Source of the DNA: Odontocerum albicorne
Lineage: Eukaryota > Arthropoda > Insecta > Trichoptera > Odontoceridae
Direction of reading: 5' to 3'
NCBI GenBank assembly: GCA_949825065.1
Contig: OX463859.1
Coordinates: 7,478,217-7,542,216, forward strand
Length of the DNA stretch: 64,000 bases
Shown here: positions 44,461 through 56,180 of the stretch, in pieces
Position numbering within the stretch: position 1 is the stretch's first letter
How the letters are laid out: the number at the start of each line of letters is the position of its first letter
The notes under the pieces: model-generated
Seen by the model: the letters and a program-made list of their open reading frames with translations, nothing else
Databases searched by the model: none
What the model was told of the DNA's origin: nothing
Position numbers and translations under genes: made by a program

Positions 44461-46239
44461 ACGCGATACAATACTCCGAGGGACATTGAACAATTACTTT
44501 TGCAATTTCGGCAATATATTTCCAATTCAATTAATTTATTTATAAAATCTAAATCTTAAATCACTAAAATTGATTCGTTTGGTATAATAAATTGGACCAA
44601 AGTAACTTTTCTACATATTAAACAGGTTCATCAAAATGACTTCACTGTCGTTCCATATCCTAGGAAGAAAGGGTTTTTTGTACCTAAATTATAATTTTTG
44701 TACGGAAACTAAATCGTATTTAATCTTAACAAATAATAACTTTTAATCATTAATACAAAATAAAAAATACGTATGAAATATTCAAGTATCAAGTAATTGA
44801 TTAAAAAATACAGTTTAAGTAACATTATTTTTAAGAGTATACTCATAGGGTGTTTTAAAAATTTAATACTCATATTTTAACTCGTTTTCTTGTTCTAATA
44901 TTTTATTATAAGTTATTTAATTCTGTGATATTGATTATTTAAATAATTTCTAATTATTTTTATTAAGTACTTAGTAATAAAAAATACCTATACATTGGTG
45001 TTAAAATGTAAAATATTGCAGGACTTCTGGGGCAAAAGTGGTTAAGTTCATAATTTCGAAAAATAATTTTTTTTTTGGTAATCACCAACAAATAGTAAAT
45101 ATGCATGCCTGGTGAAAATTTGGAATTCATATTTTGACTGAAAATACGATTTTCACACAGTAAAAAATATATCAGTGATCAGATTACATACATATTGGAA
45201 ATATTTTCAACTTTTATATCGGTATATCTCAAAAACAGTAAAATGACACCAATTTTTGCCCAAGACCCGACAATATAGAGAAAATTTTCTTTATTTTATA
45301 TTAAAAACATTTAAAATTTTCCCCAGATATGGAATTCTTAATTAGAATCTATTTAACAACATGAAATGGAAAAAATGAGTCAGAAAAACTTTATTCAAAA
45401 GTTTAACTCCAACATTTAAAACTATAAAAGATTTTTTTCAGATAAACAAAACTTTTTAAACCATTGGAAGGTTGATTGAAAAAGATTGCCACTTAAGTAA
45501 TAAAGGAATACACCTATAAATCGTCAAATTTCTCAAAGTAAGCATGATGTGGATGTCATTTATATTCTAAAACAAAATTTACATTTTTTTTACAAATGTG
45601 ACATTCATTTGTAAAAAGACTGTAAAATTTTACAAAGGGGATGTCGTTTAATCTTAGAATTGTGTTTTTTTACGATAATTTGTACAATATTATTTTATTA
45701 TTATTGGCTTTATATATCATAAATAGAGAGATATTAAAAATACTGGATATAAATGCCAAAATATTGTATAACATATATACCATGTTCATAAATAACCTTT
45801 CAGAGAATTCCCAAGACGTGATAACTACCTAAATGTTCTTTTAGACTATGCTCCTTGCAAAGTGTTGTCATTTTTCAAGCACCTGCCGACTATTTAGAGG
45901 ATTTAGTCGTCTCCATAAATCGTTTATTAACGTTGTTTGAGTAAGCTCTTTTCATGCACACGTTTTGTGTAACGTTAATAACGTTTGCAGTAACGTTACA
46001 GATTTCTTATTATCATTATTTATGGACATCCCTGTTTTGCCGTGCTAGTTAAATAATGTATAATAAAAAGCATAATAAAAAAAAATTTAATATGAAAATT
46101 ATAGTTATCAGATTTTTTTAAATCATTTTTCTCAATTTATTTAACTGTGTTTTTCAGTTATTTTTTTATAGTCTTGACTCAAAACTCCATATTTTGCAGA
46201 AATAAATTTAAAAGTTTATTAACAACATTTTAAATCTTT
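44461..46239. other. No gene; AT-rich
   Basis: Nothing recognised over about 1.8 kb. The 63-codon frame at 45641-45832 is Ile/Leu/Asn-rich and composition-driven. Confidence 0.45.
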
Positions 46240-46380
46240 AAAAAATATTGTGTACAGTGGTGTGCTAGTGACAATCTTGATGTATGGAAGCGAAATCTGG
46301 GCATTGAAAGGGAGAGATATGAGCAGAATAAGTGCGATAGGAATGCGTGCCTTGCATTACAATATTTAAAGGAGAAAAAA
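46240..46380 (+). pseudogene. LINE family C, short ORF2 fragment
   Basis: VVLVTILMYGSEIWALKGRD, MSRISAIGMRALHYNI: the LMYGSExW and SRIxAxGMRAL blocks, then truncated. Confidence 0.7.
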
Positions 46381-46607
46381 ATAATCAAATATAAAATGAC
46401 TTTCGTCATCGTTGCTGGGCCTCGTAGTCGAGGATTCTCTCACCATTCCAACTTATATTCAGTTGGAATGCAATGTTGTGCCGTTAAGTTTTTGTTTCTT
46501 TCGCTTTCTTAAGTGAGTGAGACGTTGTGCACCAGCAAACTCACCAGTCACGCAGCTGTGCTGGATCCGATGGCATGCCAAAGTGAGACAATCGGAGCAC
46601 ACATACA

Positions 46608-46800
46608 TGTTTTTTTTTTGTTTTTTTTTATGAAAGAATAGATATGATCGAAGTCACAGGTACCCTTATAACCCCAAATACTAGGCAGAAAAAAGGTATG
46701 TGTCATTCGAGGGGAGTAGCATAGCGCGGGGTTCGAACCAGTGAGCTTTTGAATGAAAGTCCAGTGCGTTATCGTGTGGCTATGCACATCACGAATATTA
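46608..46800 (-). mobile_element. tRNA-derived SINE, family 3, with poly(A)
   Basis: Minus strand: GTGCATAGCCACACGATAAC (A-box region), CACTGGTTCGAACCCCGC (perfect B-box), a body of about 100 bp (TATTTGGGGTTATAAGGGTA), and an A-rich tail (T-runs 46609-46629 on +). Well preserved, so probably recent. The open frame at 46548-46787 across it is incidental. Confidence 0.82.
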
Positions 46801-47039
46801 CGGGTATAATGAAGAAGGGAATCTCAAAATGATTTGACTGCAAAATAGTTACGAAACACACACACATATAAATAGTAAGGAAAAGGTAAGAATGGAAGGT
46901 TTTCACTATCAATTGTATACCATTTTGAGTAAAAAGGAATGTTTACATAAAAAGACGATGAAAAACGTTTAATGAACGTTTTTATTCATTACATAATCAA
47001 ATAATTATAACATGTTGACGTGCATAAAGTGTTTGGATA
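46801..47039. other. AT-rich spacer
   Basis: Nothing recognised. Confidence 0.35.
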
Positions 47040-47510
47040 TGGGAGTTAAACTTTAATGTATGATAGTGAAGTGAAACGTGGACGTGGAAAAGACTGAGAG
47101 AAACCGAATAAACGCTGTAGAGATGGACAATGTATGACAGAATACGGAAGTGATTAAGGATGAAAGTGAACATAATGCTAATGTGTTAAGTAAGATGAAG
47201 AAGAGTACGTTGAGATGGTTTGGGCATGTAGAACGAATGAATGAAGAAATACTAACAAAACATATGTAAAGTGCAGATGGGAGTAGAAGTGTATGAAAGG
47301 AAGACGAAGGAAAGTATGGTTAAATAAAGTGAATGATATTCTGAAAGAAGGAAAAGTGGAGAATCAGAGAAATCGTAGATGTTGTATGAGTAAGTATATA
47401 GATGTGGAAGAGACTAAAGATGTGTATCGAGAAAATATAGCGATATATTCTTTCTGCCTACCTCGACATGGAAATGGTATGATGTTATGTATATCATATA
47501 TGTAGGATTA
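47040..47510 (+). pseudogene. LINE family C, ORF2 C-terminal end
   Basis: DNA blocks GAAACGTGGACGTGGAAAAG, AACGCTGTAGAGATG, GGGCATGTAGAACGAATGAA are colinear with 17330 and 32080. From 47293 a 70-codon frame reads MKGRRRKVWLNKVNDILKEG, NRRCCMSKYIDVEETKDVYR and ENIAIYSFCLPRHGNGM: the GRPRKxWxDxxxxILKxG, NRRxCMxxxMxVxEAxxVxxD ending of the family. Confidence 0.78.
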
Positions 47511-48269
47511 AGTGCCCGTCTTGAATCTCGCATTTCTAAATGTAAAATATGCAGTTACGCATGGATGTTCATATTCTAGAACGTTCACTAACGACGAACA
47601 GTATAAGTAAGTACATTTTCATCAGTGACTGTGAATAGTGAACACTGTAGTACATTCACTTGTAATAGTTTACTTTCACTGACCATCTGTTTCCACTGTA
47701 ACACGTACAAGTTAAAAACAAATAATTTGTCAAACTACTGTAAACAATATACTGCAAACTTTTATAACAAACCATCAATAAACTTTTTGATTAGTCTTGT
47801 ATGTTTGTCTCGAACTAGCACAGGGCTTTGTGGACTGAAAAATACGTGCATATCTTTTTTTTTTTTAATTTTAGTAAATATGTATACATACGAGTATATT
47901 ATATATATTTTAACTTACATGTAACATTATAAAAAATTTAAAATACCACACATAAGATATATTTAAATATTATAGATACACGGTGTTGAAGCAATCAATG
48001 TAATTTAGAGTTATGTATATTATTATATATTACTAAATGTTTAAAAATATCAAAAAAGAAAAACTAAATGTATTATTGTTTGATCTAAAATCAATGTTTG
48101 GATAATCAGAATATATAAATAATATATAAAATATAAAATGATGTTGATATTATTTATTTGTTAATAAAATAAAGCATGTATTTAAAAAAAAATATTTTAT
48201 ATTCTCCTCATTTCCCTTTATCCATGATTATTTTAAATGGGTACATGTGATTGTCCATTATTCAACCTC
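47511..48269. other. No gene recognised
   Basis: AT-rich. The 99-codon frame at 47625-47924 has no recognisable domain. Confidence 0.4.
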
Positions 48270-49000
48270 ACTGTATCAAGGAACGAATGAGGAACCTTTG
48301 CAGTGCGATCGTATCTCGTATCAGTCTTCAGGGTCATTGTCCTCCTTACATTTATTTATGGGTCTGAGACTTGAGTTCCCTATAGAAGGCCAATTCGAAG
48401 CCTTAAAACGTTCCACCAAAATTTCCTGCGTCGTATTCTTTGGGTCCCCTACAGTGATTATATCACAAATGTCTCTTTCCTGCAACGCTCCAACTGTAAA
48501 CATATAGAAGATATTGTTGTAAAGGTGTAATTGTGATGGACCGAATATGTGATACGCATGGGTGATCATGGGCTCCCAAGACGCGTCTTATACGAAGAAG
48601 TAGTGGGCAAGTGAAGGATTGGTTTGCAGAAAAAGCGCTATAACGACAGTCTGCGAAAGTCGTTGGCTCTGTGCGGGGCGCCTGAAGACTGGGAGCAGGT
48701 GGCTTAGGACCTTGTAGGATGGAGAGCCATCTGTTCTCAGGCTGATGGTGTCTCATGGAATAGACGTGTGACAAACAGTCAGCGCGCTGCGAACATGCGT
48801 CAGCATTGCCAGGTGACTCAGCAGGGTCCACATGTCTGTGACATTTGCGGGAGGGAGTGCGTATTTAAGGTCGGAATATTTTCTCTCAGAAGATCACACG
48901 ATCGACGTGAAAGAGCACCTCAAGATTGATGTTGGAGTGGTGAGAGGATTTTCGACTACGAGGTCCAGCAACGACGACGACACTCGACGAAAAAATTAGA
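48270..49000 (+). pseudogene. LINE family E ORF2 end with zinc-finger tail, copy 1
   Basis: Pieces in three frames: RMGDHGLPRRVLYEEVV-type sequence near 48550, GRQ/RLVCRKSAITTVCESRW (shifted), then CGAPEDWEQVA, GWRAICSQADGVSWNRRVTN, SQRAANMRQHCQ and GPHVCDICGRECVFKVGIFS. CDICGREC...(H) is a Cys2-type finger as found at the end of some LINE polyproteins. Upstream, 48300-48500 recalls RRILWVPYSDYITNVSLL(Q)R. Stops are present. Copy 2 is at 51740. Confidence 0.72.
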
Positions 49001-49130
49001 TATAATTATATTTTGTTTAAAGTGAAGGGAAGTCCCTTCTCTGCTGGCGACACAACAGAGTGTAAAAAGGATAACGATGGCACCGACATAAGGCATTACG
49101 GACAGAAATTATAAATGCTGGTCCTATGTA
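49001..49130. repeat. Dispersed repeat A, partial copy 3
   Basis: AAGGGAAGTCCCTTCTCTGC, ACAGAGTGTAAAAAGGATAA, CACCGACATAAGGCATTACG and GACAG match the middle of copies 1 and 2. Confidence 0.5.
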
Positions 49131-49189
49131 GTGCAATAATCTGCCTCTTACTGTTAGAGATGAGAGATTTGTTAAAAAAAGGAGAAGTT

Positions 49190-49800
49190 TCATTTTTATC
49201 AGAAAACTATTTATTAAATCATTAATATTAATATTGTCCCCTTAGTAAGTAATCCCCATTCGTTAAAATGATCTTTTGGTAACGTTTTTTTCCAACAACT
49301 AAAACATTTGTGGCATATACGAGTACTTTTTGGGATAGCCTTTACTCACCCAGCAATTTTGTCTTTATCTTCTCGATAGTCGCAAAACGTTGTACTTTCA
49401 ATGTCCTCTGCATCTTCGGGAACAGGAAAAAGGCGTGGTGAGGCATATCTGGTGAATACGGTGGCTGCGGCATCACGGAGGTATGGGTTTTGATAAAAAA
49501 ATCACGAATTAGTAGTGAATTGTGAGCCGCTAAATCCAGTATCGTGCTGTTAAATCCAGGAGTTGTTTGCCCATAATTCTGATCATTTTTTTTTTGGATT
49601 GCCTCACGCAATTTTCGTAAAATCTCAAAAGAATTATTGCTTGTTTCGTCACTTTTTAAATGAAAAAATCGCAAACGTGACAAAATACGTTGTAAATACT
49701 TGCCTGGCAATTACAAATTACCCATCCAATATAGCTGAAAATTTAAATGTACGAGTAAATCACAGACAGTGTTGCAAACACGAGTATAAAAGATGGGGTC
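49190..49800 (-). pseudogene. mariner (SETMAR-type) transposase remnant
   Basis: A 122-codon minus frame (49710-49342): SRLRFFHLKSDETSNNSFEI and REAIQKKND, then GFNSTILDLAAHNSLLIRDF and THTSVMPQPPYSPDMPHHAF, FLFPKMQRTLKVQRFATIEK, IKTKLLGE. The MPQPPYSPDLAPCDFFLFPK...GRRFxTIExIK block is typical of mariners. The third catalytic Asp (APCD) is Ala. A start at 49710 is only the first Met. Confidence 0.82.
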
Positions 49801-49879
49801 AATCAAAAAACAAACAGTCCGCCTAATTTTAAAATTCTCGTTGTGTTTTTATCCAACACTCGTATGTGTGGTTTGTGCA

Positions 49880-50255
49880 ACTTTAGGAAGCACTTGAAGA
49901 CAACCCATTTTGGAAGGTCTTATCAAAATTTGTGAATGTATATGAACACTTAACACATACACCACACTCCACCTTAAACCGAATGTGTCACTATCAAATA
50001 TCGCAGGATCTAAAAAGGTTCCTTCGTAGTTCGTTGTCTCTCGGTAAGTATTTTGTGGTTTACTTATCAAATATGTTTTTCCAAACACATGCAGATGCAG
50101 GGAAGTATGTAATTTAATAGCCAGACACCATATTTTCCTATCCTTACACTATATATTTTTTGTGGTATTTTTAATCTGTCAATAATAGTGTGTTAGAGTG
50201 CCCTTCAATGGAGCCTGCTCTCTAAACGACGTTGTATAAATTGTTATTATTATTT
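49880..50255 (+). mobile_element. LINE family B, 3' UTR and tail
   Basis: CCATTTTGGAAGGTCTTATC, GGATCTAAAAAGGTTCCTTC, TCTCGGTAAGTATTTTGTGG, then TTAGAGTGCCCTTCAATGGA, GCCTGCTCTCTAAACGACGT, TGTATAAATTG and (TTA)n. Colinear with 7970-8490. Confidence 0.72.
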
Positions 50256-51263
50256 TCTAGCCCCTTTACCATATAATCTATCAACATTAGAAAAAACTAT
50301 ACGTTGCTAGCAATAAGTGGGTTATTTTATAACCAAGCGTTATAGGAATATTTGGTTCATTTAATTCCAGAAAACCTCAAAGATTCGAACATCAAAGCGA
50401 ACCAAATAACTAAAGAAGAGCGCGCCGCGCCGCACCGCGCCGCACGAAGCATTTAGATTTAATTTAATTATTCTGTTCCAATATTAATATTCAATATGGA
50501 AAATTCTCGAGAGGAAATTGAAAAGTGGAGAACTTTCATCAGGCGGGATAAAGAAAACGTCGTTCTCTCTTCAATTGATGGTAAAGGCATTGTCTTGTAA
50601 TATTGAAAGAATATTTGCTTACTTATTTCAACACTATGTTATAAAGTATACATACCCTAACGTCATTTCCCCGTTGGAGTCCGCAGAGAGGATACAGTGT
50701 CCAACTTTCCTATTTCAACACATATATCGCCTCTTTTATGTATATCCATATGCATATACAAAATATCATTCACTCGATCCAACCATGTGGTGACTTATAA
50801 CCAAGCAAATGTATTTGTTAATATAAATAAATGGTACAATTATCCTTATAACAAAAAAAAGAGCCAATAGTAAGTGCTCAACAAATTGAGATACAATATA
50901 TACAAAAAAAAATTCAAAATTATACAATTACAACAAAAATGATCAGAACGAAACAGGTATCAAATCGTACAAAATCATGTTACCAACAAATACGGGCCGT
51001 CCACAGGCGCACAGCCCGCACCGCGTAGAAATACAAACACAAAAGATAAATTATTGAAAAACAAATTGAAATCAAAATATAAAAGATGTAATCAGACAGG
51101 TACAACTTCACGAATTACGCACGGGGAAAAAATCATAAATATAGATAATAAAAAACTACATTAATCAATTAAAAAGCAGTTCAAAAATATCTTCAACAGT
51201 CCTCGAAAGACACGTGGGATTCCATTTCAAGGCTCGGATATTCGAAAGTGGCGTTTTCTGGCA
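50256..51263. other. No gene; short GC-rich burst at 50417-50446
   Basis: GCGCGCCGCGCCGCACCGCG at 50419 is an isolated CGCCG-type low-complexity run. TATTTGGTTC (50349) and GAACCAAATA (50399) face each other as an inverted repeat. The 91-codon frame at 50518-50793 has no recognised domain. Confidence 0.45.
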
Positions 51264-51330
51264 CATCAATTCCAAGAGTTAGAATGCTCATCAATTCCAA
51301 AAGTTAGAATGCTCATCAATTCCAAGAGTT
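51264..51330. repeat. 25-bp tandem repeat, about 2.7 copies
   Basis: CATCAATTCCAAGAGTTAGA ATGCT units start at 51264, 51289 and 51314. Confidence 0.9.
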
Positions 51331-51739
51331 TCGGACAATCGATCATTCCATTCTCGAGATTGAAAAATACTATCAAGTCCGCTATTATTTGCAGATTAGA
51401 AAGACTGGTCTAATTATGGTTAGATCACAACAAATTATAATTTAGAAACTGCATATTTAGACCTATTTTAAAATTGACGTGGCGCAAAAACCTATGCTGG
51501 ACTATTTCCAGTGTAATGGAATGGATTGTATAATGGTAAGTCCATATACTAGAATTATATTTGAATTTGAAAATATGATTTGAAAAAGTGAAACCACTAT
51601 CAAATATAACAACTTGATCTCGTATTTCCAAAACCGCTTTCAATCCATCACAATCAATCGAATAATTAAAATTTATGAGGTTTTTGGTCCTGAAGAAACT
51701 AATCTTCTGGCGCTCGCACAAATGTCATTTAACTCGTCA
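51331..51739. other. No gene recognised
   Basis: AT-rich. The 98-codon minus frame at 51425-51721 (MCERQKISFFRTKNLINFNY, YHYTIHSITLEIVQHRFLRH) recalls the LDxVQxRFLR part of LINE ORF2 and may be such a relic. Confidence 0.35.
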
Positions 51740-52260
51740 TTACAATGTATGACTGAATACGGAATGAAATTACATCGAAAGTCTAATGGAATAGAATACA
51801 GCACATAATCAATTCCAACAGGCCACCAAAAGTATGTCGTACAACCCTCATTACATATTTTGTCGCATCTTATGCGGAGAAGTAACGTCCAAGCTAAGGG
51901 TTGGTGGGCAAAGGAAGGGTTATAAGAACAGTGCGAGTGTGCTCGAAGCGCCTGAAGATTGGAAGTAGGGGGCTCAGGCTGATGGCGTTCAACAGCTAGA
52001 CGTGTGAGAAACAGTCAGCGTGCTGCGAACATGCGTCAGCATGGCCAGGCGACTCAGCGGAGTCCACATGTCTGTGGCATCTGCGGGAGGGAGTGCGTAT
52101 CTAGAATCGGGCTGTTTTCTCACAAATCGACAGGGAGGAGTTGCTCAGGATTGGGGTTGGAGTGGCGAGGAGATCCTCGACTACGAGCCAGCTTTGAGGA
52201 CGACGACGACACATCCTACATTTGCATCAGTCATTCACTCGCGTGCTAATGCGAGGACTT
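51740..52260 (+). pseudogene. LINE family E ORF2 end with zinc-finger tail, copy 2
   Basis: Colinear with 48560-48990: GTGCTCGAAGCGCCTGAAGA, then a frame from 52004 reading SQRAANMRQHGQATQR, SPHVCGICGRECVSRIGLFS, HKSTGRSCSGLGLEWR, GDPRLRASFEDDDDTSY. CxxCxxxC...SRIGLxSHxRxC is a zinc-finger-like close found in some LINEs. It lacks the segment corresponding to 48690-48730. Confidence 0.75.
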
Positions 52261-52639
52261 CTAAAAACTCCTCACCCCTTGCTCTTCTATTGTTGTTATT
52301 TTTTATTCTGTTTTTATAGCTTTCGGTGCGCTGACTTCGCTTGCATAAATCAAATTGGGAACTTGCAAAATCACGAAATCTTGTACCACTAATGAAATCT
52401 AAATTTCCAATTCAATCCGATCTATATTGAAAAGATATTTACGAAAACTTCCTCTGGAATATTGAATTTCGTTGAGGGAAATTCAAAGCGTAATCAAAAT
52501 AATACAAATTATGCGAAAAATCAAACAAAAGGGGGCCGTCGTATTGTTTGAAAGTTCCTTCTACAACAAATAACAATGATTTCTATGAGAATATTAAATA
52601 GCTTAAAGCGCTTTTGAAAGGTTAACCTACTAGGTATTT
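52261..52639. other. No gene recognised
   Basis: AT-rich; nothing identified. Confidence 0.4.
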
Positions 52640-52765
52640 GGTAACGCACATATATTTCAATGCGGAGGTTGTGGGTTCGTTTTCCTTTAGTGTCCGACTT
52701 TTTTAAATAAGTTCCAGTGGTTGGTTGGAAAAATATACAACGAAAGTATAATACAATACAAGGAA
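52640..52765 (+). mobile_element. tRNA-derived SINE (family 2)
   Basis: GCGGAGGTTGTGGGTTCGTT (B-box-like), TTTTTTAAATAAG, GTGGTTGGTTGGAAAAATAT, ACAACGAAAGTATAATAC; colinear with 34555-34730, with the middle deleted. Confidence 0.6.
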
Positions 52766-53941
52766 TCAATTTCAACCAAATTTACTTACATCTATCATTT
52801 TACATCAGATAATTTTCAATTACATTTTTTTACGTTGATAGATCGCTTTAAAGCAAGTTTTTTAACCAACCAATTTAAAATTTTCATCGGCATATGTAGC
52901 CATATCTTAAACATACTAAATTAATATACTCGTATAACAAAAACGAACAAAAGACGAATCTCATAACAAATAAGGCAATAGGTAAAAATTCTATAGAAGT
53001 TAGGGACGAGGAACGTTTTTAGATAAATAATGTTTATTTCTTTTTCAAAAATTAAGTTACTCTATCTGATCTAGTAAGATAATTTCAAAGTCAAGCCAAG
53101 CGAACCGCGAAAGATGGTGTTTATAATAATGTATAATACTTTGGAATACAAATAATCATACCGTCACCAGATCGAAGGGACAGGCCATACTCAGGAAGAA
53201 TATTGATTTTTTGAAAGACAGTTGGAGCTCGAAAACACTTTGCCCGAATCTCCTCTTACAGAAAGAGGATTTGAAGCCAGTTAGTTTATTTGTAAAGAAA
53301 AATATCAGCGAGGATTTTTCTCATACTACTAGGCAGTGTTGAAAATAAATCCACTGTGTCACTCAATTGGTTTAATATCACTATAACACGCTTGGCTGAG
53401 TGTTTACCCATGACATTAGTGCTGTATGTTGGTATATAGAACAGAGGGTGATGTTTTGCAAGGCTATATTTATCGGGAACGTATAAACTTAGTGATTTTA
53501 GTATCACGGGGTAGTTAAAACTAACTTCAGTAGGAATATTGCAATGGATTCTTGCCTTCTTATTTCGAGACTTCTATAATTTTACAGCGTGAGAAGTTTG
53601 ACATTGTGTGCATAATTTGTGTTTGTTCTGTAAAACAGATATCGGAAACTTTTTTTATTTGTTATAAATTATTCACTTTTGGGCTGATGGTGAGCCCAAA
53701 CTACTGATGCGCATTCTAATTTGGTTCTTATTAAATATTCGCAACTTTATTACTGTCTTATTTTAGCAGCATAAGTATGATTGTTTCTGGCTATGATTTT
53801 TTACGTTAGGCAATGCTCAGACTAATCTCTTCACGCGTAGAACCATAAACTACTTTGTTATTTCATTAATTACATTAATCCACGCTGCACGTATTTCTAT
53901 CTCCTATCCCGAGGATCTCTTCAAACGGATTGAGCCCGATT
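52766..53941. other. No gene; AT-rich
   Basis: Nothing recognised. The 73-codon minus frame at 53286-53507 (VPDKYSLAKHHPLFYIPT, KRVIVILNQLSDTVDLFSTL) has no identified domain. Confidence 0.4.
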
Positions 53942-56180
53942 TGTTACGAGAGCAGTGCTTAGGTCATATTAATGTCATGTTACATAGTAATTGTGTGTGG
54001 TTTATTGTTATGAGAGCAGTGTTTAGGTCATATTAATGTCATGATACATCGGAAGTGTGTGTGGTATATTGTTACAGAGCAGTGATAGGTCATATTAATG
54101 TCATGTTACATCGGAAGTGTGTGTGGTATATTGTTACGAGAGCAGTGCTTAGGTCATATTAATACCATGTTACATCGGAAGTATGTGTGATATATTGTTA
54201 CGAGAGCAGTGCTTAGGTCATATTAATGCCATTTTACATCGGAAGTATGTGTGATATATTGTTACGAGAGCAGTGCTTAGGTCATATTAATGCCATTTTA
54301 CATCGGAAGTGTGTGTGGTATATTGTTACGAGAGCAGTGCTTAGGTCATTTTAATGTCATGTTACATCGGAAGTGTGTGTGGTATATTGTTACGAGAGCA
54401 GTGCTTAGGTCATATTAATGCCATTTTACATCGGAAGTATGTGTGATATATTGTTACGAGAGCAGTGCTTAGGTCATATTAATGCCATTTTACATCGGAA
54501 GTGTGTGTGGTATATTGTTACGAGAGCAGTGCTTAGGTCATTTTAATGTCATGTTACATCGGAAGTGTGTGTGGTATATTGTTACGAGAGCAGTGCTTAG
54601 GTCATATAATGCCATGTTACATCGGAAGTGTGTGTGGTATATTGTTACGAGAGCAGTGCTTAGGTCATATTAATGTCATGTTACCTCGGAAGTGTGTGTG
54701 GTATATTGTTACGAGAGCAGTGCTTAAATCATATTAATGTCATGTTACATCGGAAGTGTGTTTGGTATATTGTTACGAGAGCAGTGCTTAGGTCATATTA
54801 ATGCCATTTTACATCGGAAGTGTGTGTGGTATATTGTTACGAGAGCAGTGCTTAGGTCATTTTAATGTCATGTTACATCGGAAGTGTGTGTGGTATATTG
54901 TTACGAGAGCAGTGCTTAGGTCATATAATGCCATGTTACATCGGGAGTGTGTGTGGTATATTGTTACGAGAGCAGTGCTTAGGTCATATTAATTTCATGT
55001 TACACCGGAAGTGTGTGTGGTATATTGTTACGAGAGCAGTGCTTAAATCATATTAATGTCATGTTACATCGGAAGTGTGTTTGGTATATTGTTACGAGAG
55101 CAGTGCTTAGGTCATATTAATGTCATGTTACATCGGAAGTGTGTGTGGTATATTGTTACGAGAGCAGTGCTTAGGTCATATTAATGTCATGTTACATCGT
55201 AAGTGTGTGTGGTATATTGTTACGAGAGCAGTGCTTAGGTCATATTAATGTCATGTTACATCGTAAGTGTGTGTGGTATATTGTTACGAGAGCAGTGCTT
55301 AGGTCATTTTAATGTCATGTTACATCGGAAGTGTGTGTGGTATATTGTTACGAGAGCAGTGCTTAGGTCATATTAATGTCATGTTACATCGGAAGTGCGT
55401 GTGGTATATTGTTATGAGAGCAGTACTTAGGTCATATTAATGCCATGTTACATCGTAAGTGTGTGTGGTATATTGTTACGAGAGCAGTGCTTAGGTCATT
55501 TTAATGCCATGTTACATCGTAAGTGTGTGTGGTATATTGTTACGAGAGCAGTGCTTAGGTCATTTTAATGTCATGTTACATCGGAAGTGTGTGTGGTATA
55601 TTGTTACGAGAGCAGTGCCTTAGGTCATATTAATGCCATGTTACATCGTAAGTGTGTGTGGTATATTGTTACGAGAGCAGTGCTTAGGTCATTTTAATGT
55701 CATGTTACATCGGAAGTGTGTGTGGTATATTGTTACGAGAGCAGTGCTTAGGTCATATTAATGTCATGTTACATCGGAAGTGCGTGTGGTATATTGTTAT
55801 GAGAGCAGTACTTAGGTCATATTAATGCCATGTTACATCGGAAGTGTGTGTGGTATATTGTTACGAGAGCAGTACTTAGGTCATATTAATGCCATATTAC
55901 ATCGGAAGTGTGTGTGGTATATTGTTACGAGAGCAGTGCCTTAGGTCATATTAATGTCATATTACATCGGAAGTGTGTGTGGTATATTGTTACGAGAGCA
56001 GTGCTTAGGTCATATTAATGTCATGTTACATCGGAAGTGTGTGTGGTATATTGTTACGAGAGCAGTGCTTAGGTCATATTAATGTCATGTTACATCGGAA
56101 GTGTGTGTGGTATATTGTTACGAGAGCAGTGCTTAGGTCATATTAATGTCATGTTACATCGGAAGTGTGTGTGGTATATT
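53942..56180. repeat. 64-bp satellite array, about 35 units
   Basis: Unit: GTTACGAGAGCAGTGCTTAG, GTCATATTAATGTCATGTTA, CATCGGAAGTGTGTGTGGTA, TATT. The first two units are more diverged, the inner ones very uniform. Recurrent variants (AATGCCATTT, TCATTTTAATG, TAAATCATATT, ATGAGAGCAGTACTT, GTGCCTTAGG) recur as blocks, showing higher-order duplication (see findings). The 63-codon frames that repeat here are by-products of 64-bp periodicity. Confidence 0.98.

Noticed and set aside
46690..46800. Functional tRNA gene on the minus strand
   Set aside because: Good B-box, but the body and poly(A) tail identify a SINE.
48321..48831. Minus-strand ORFs of 82 and 122 residues
   Set aside because: Antisense to LINE family E, which has recognisable motifs on the + strand.
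54482..55056. Four near-identical 63-residue ORFs
   Set aside because: Frames within the 64-bp satellite; no coding bias.
53942..56180. CRISPR-like regular array
   Set aside because: Units are contiguous 64-mers with no unique spacers, in a eukaryotic context; it is a satellite.
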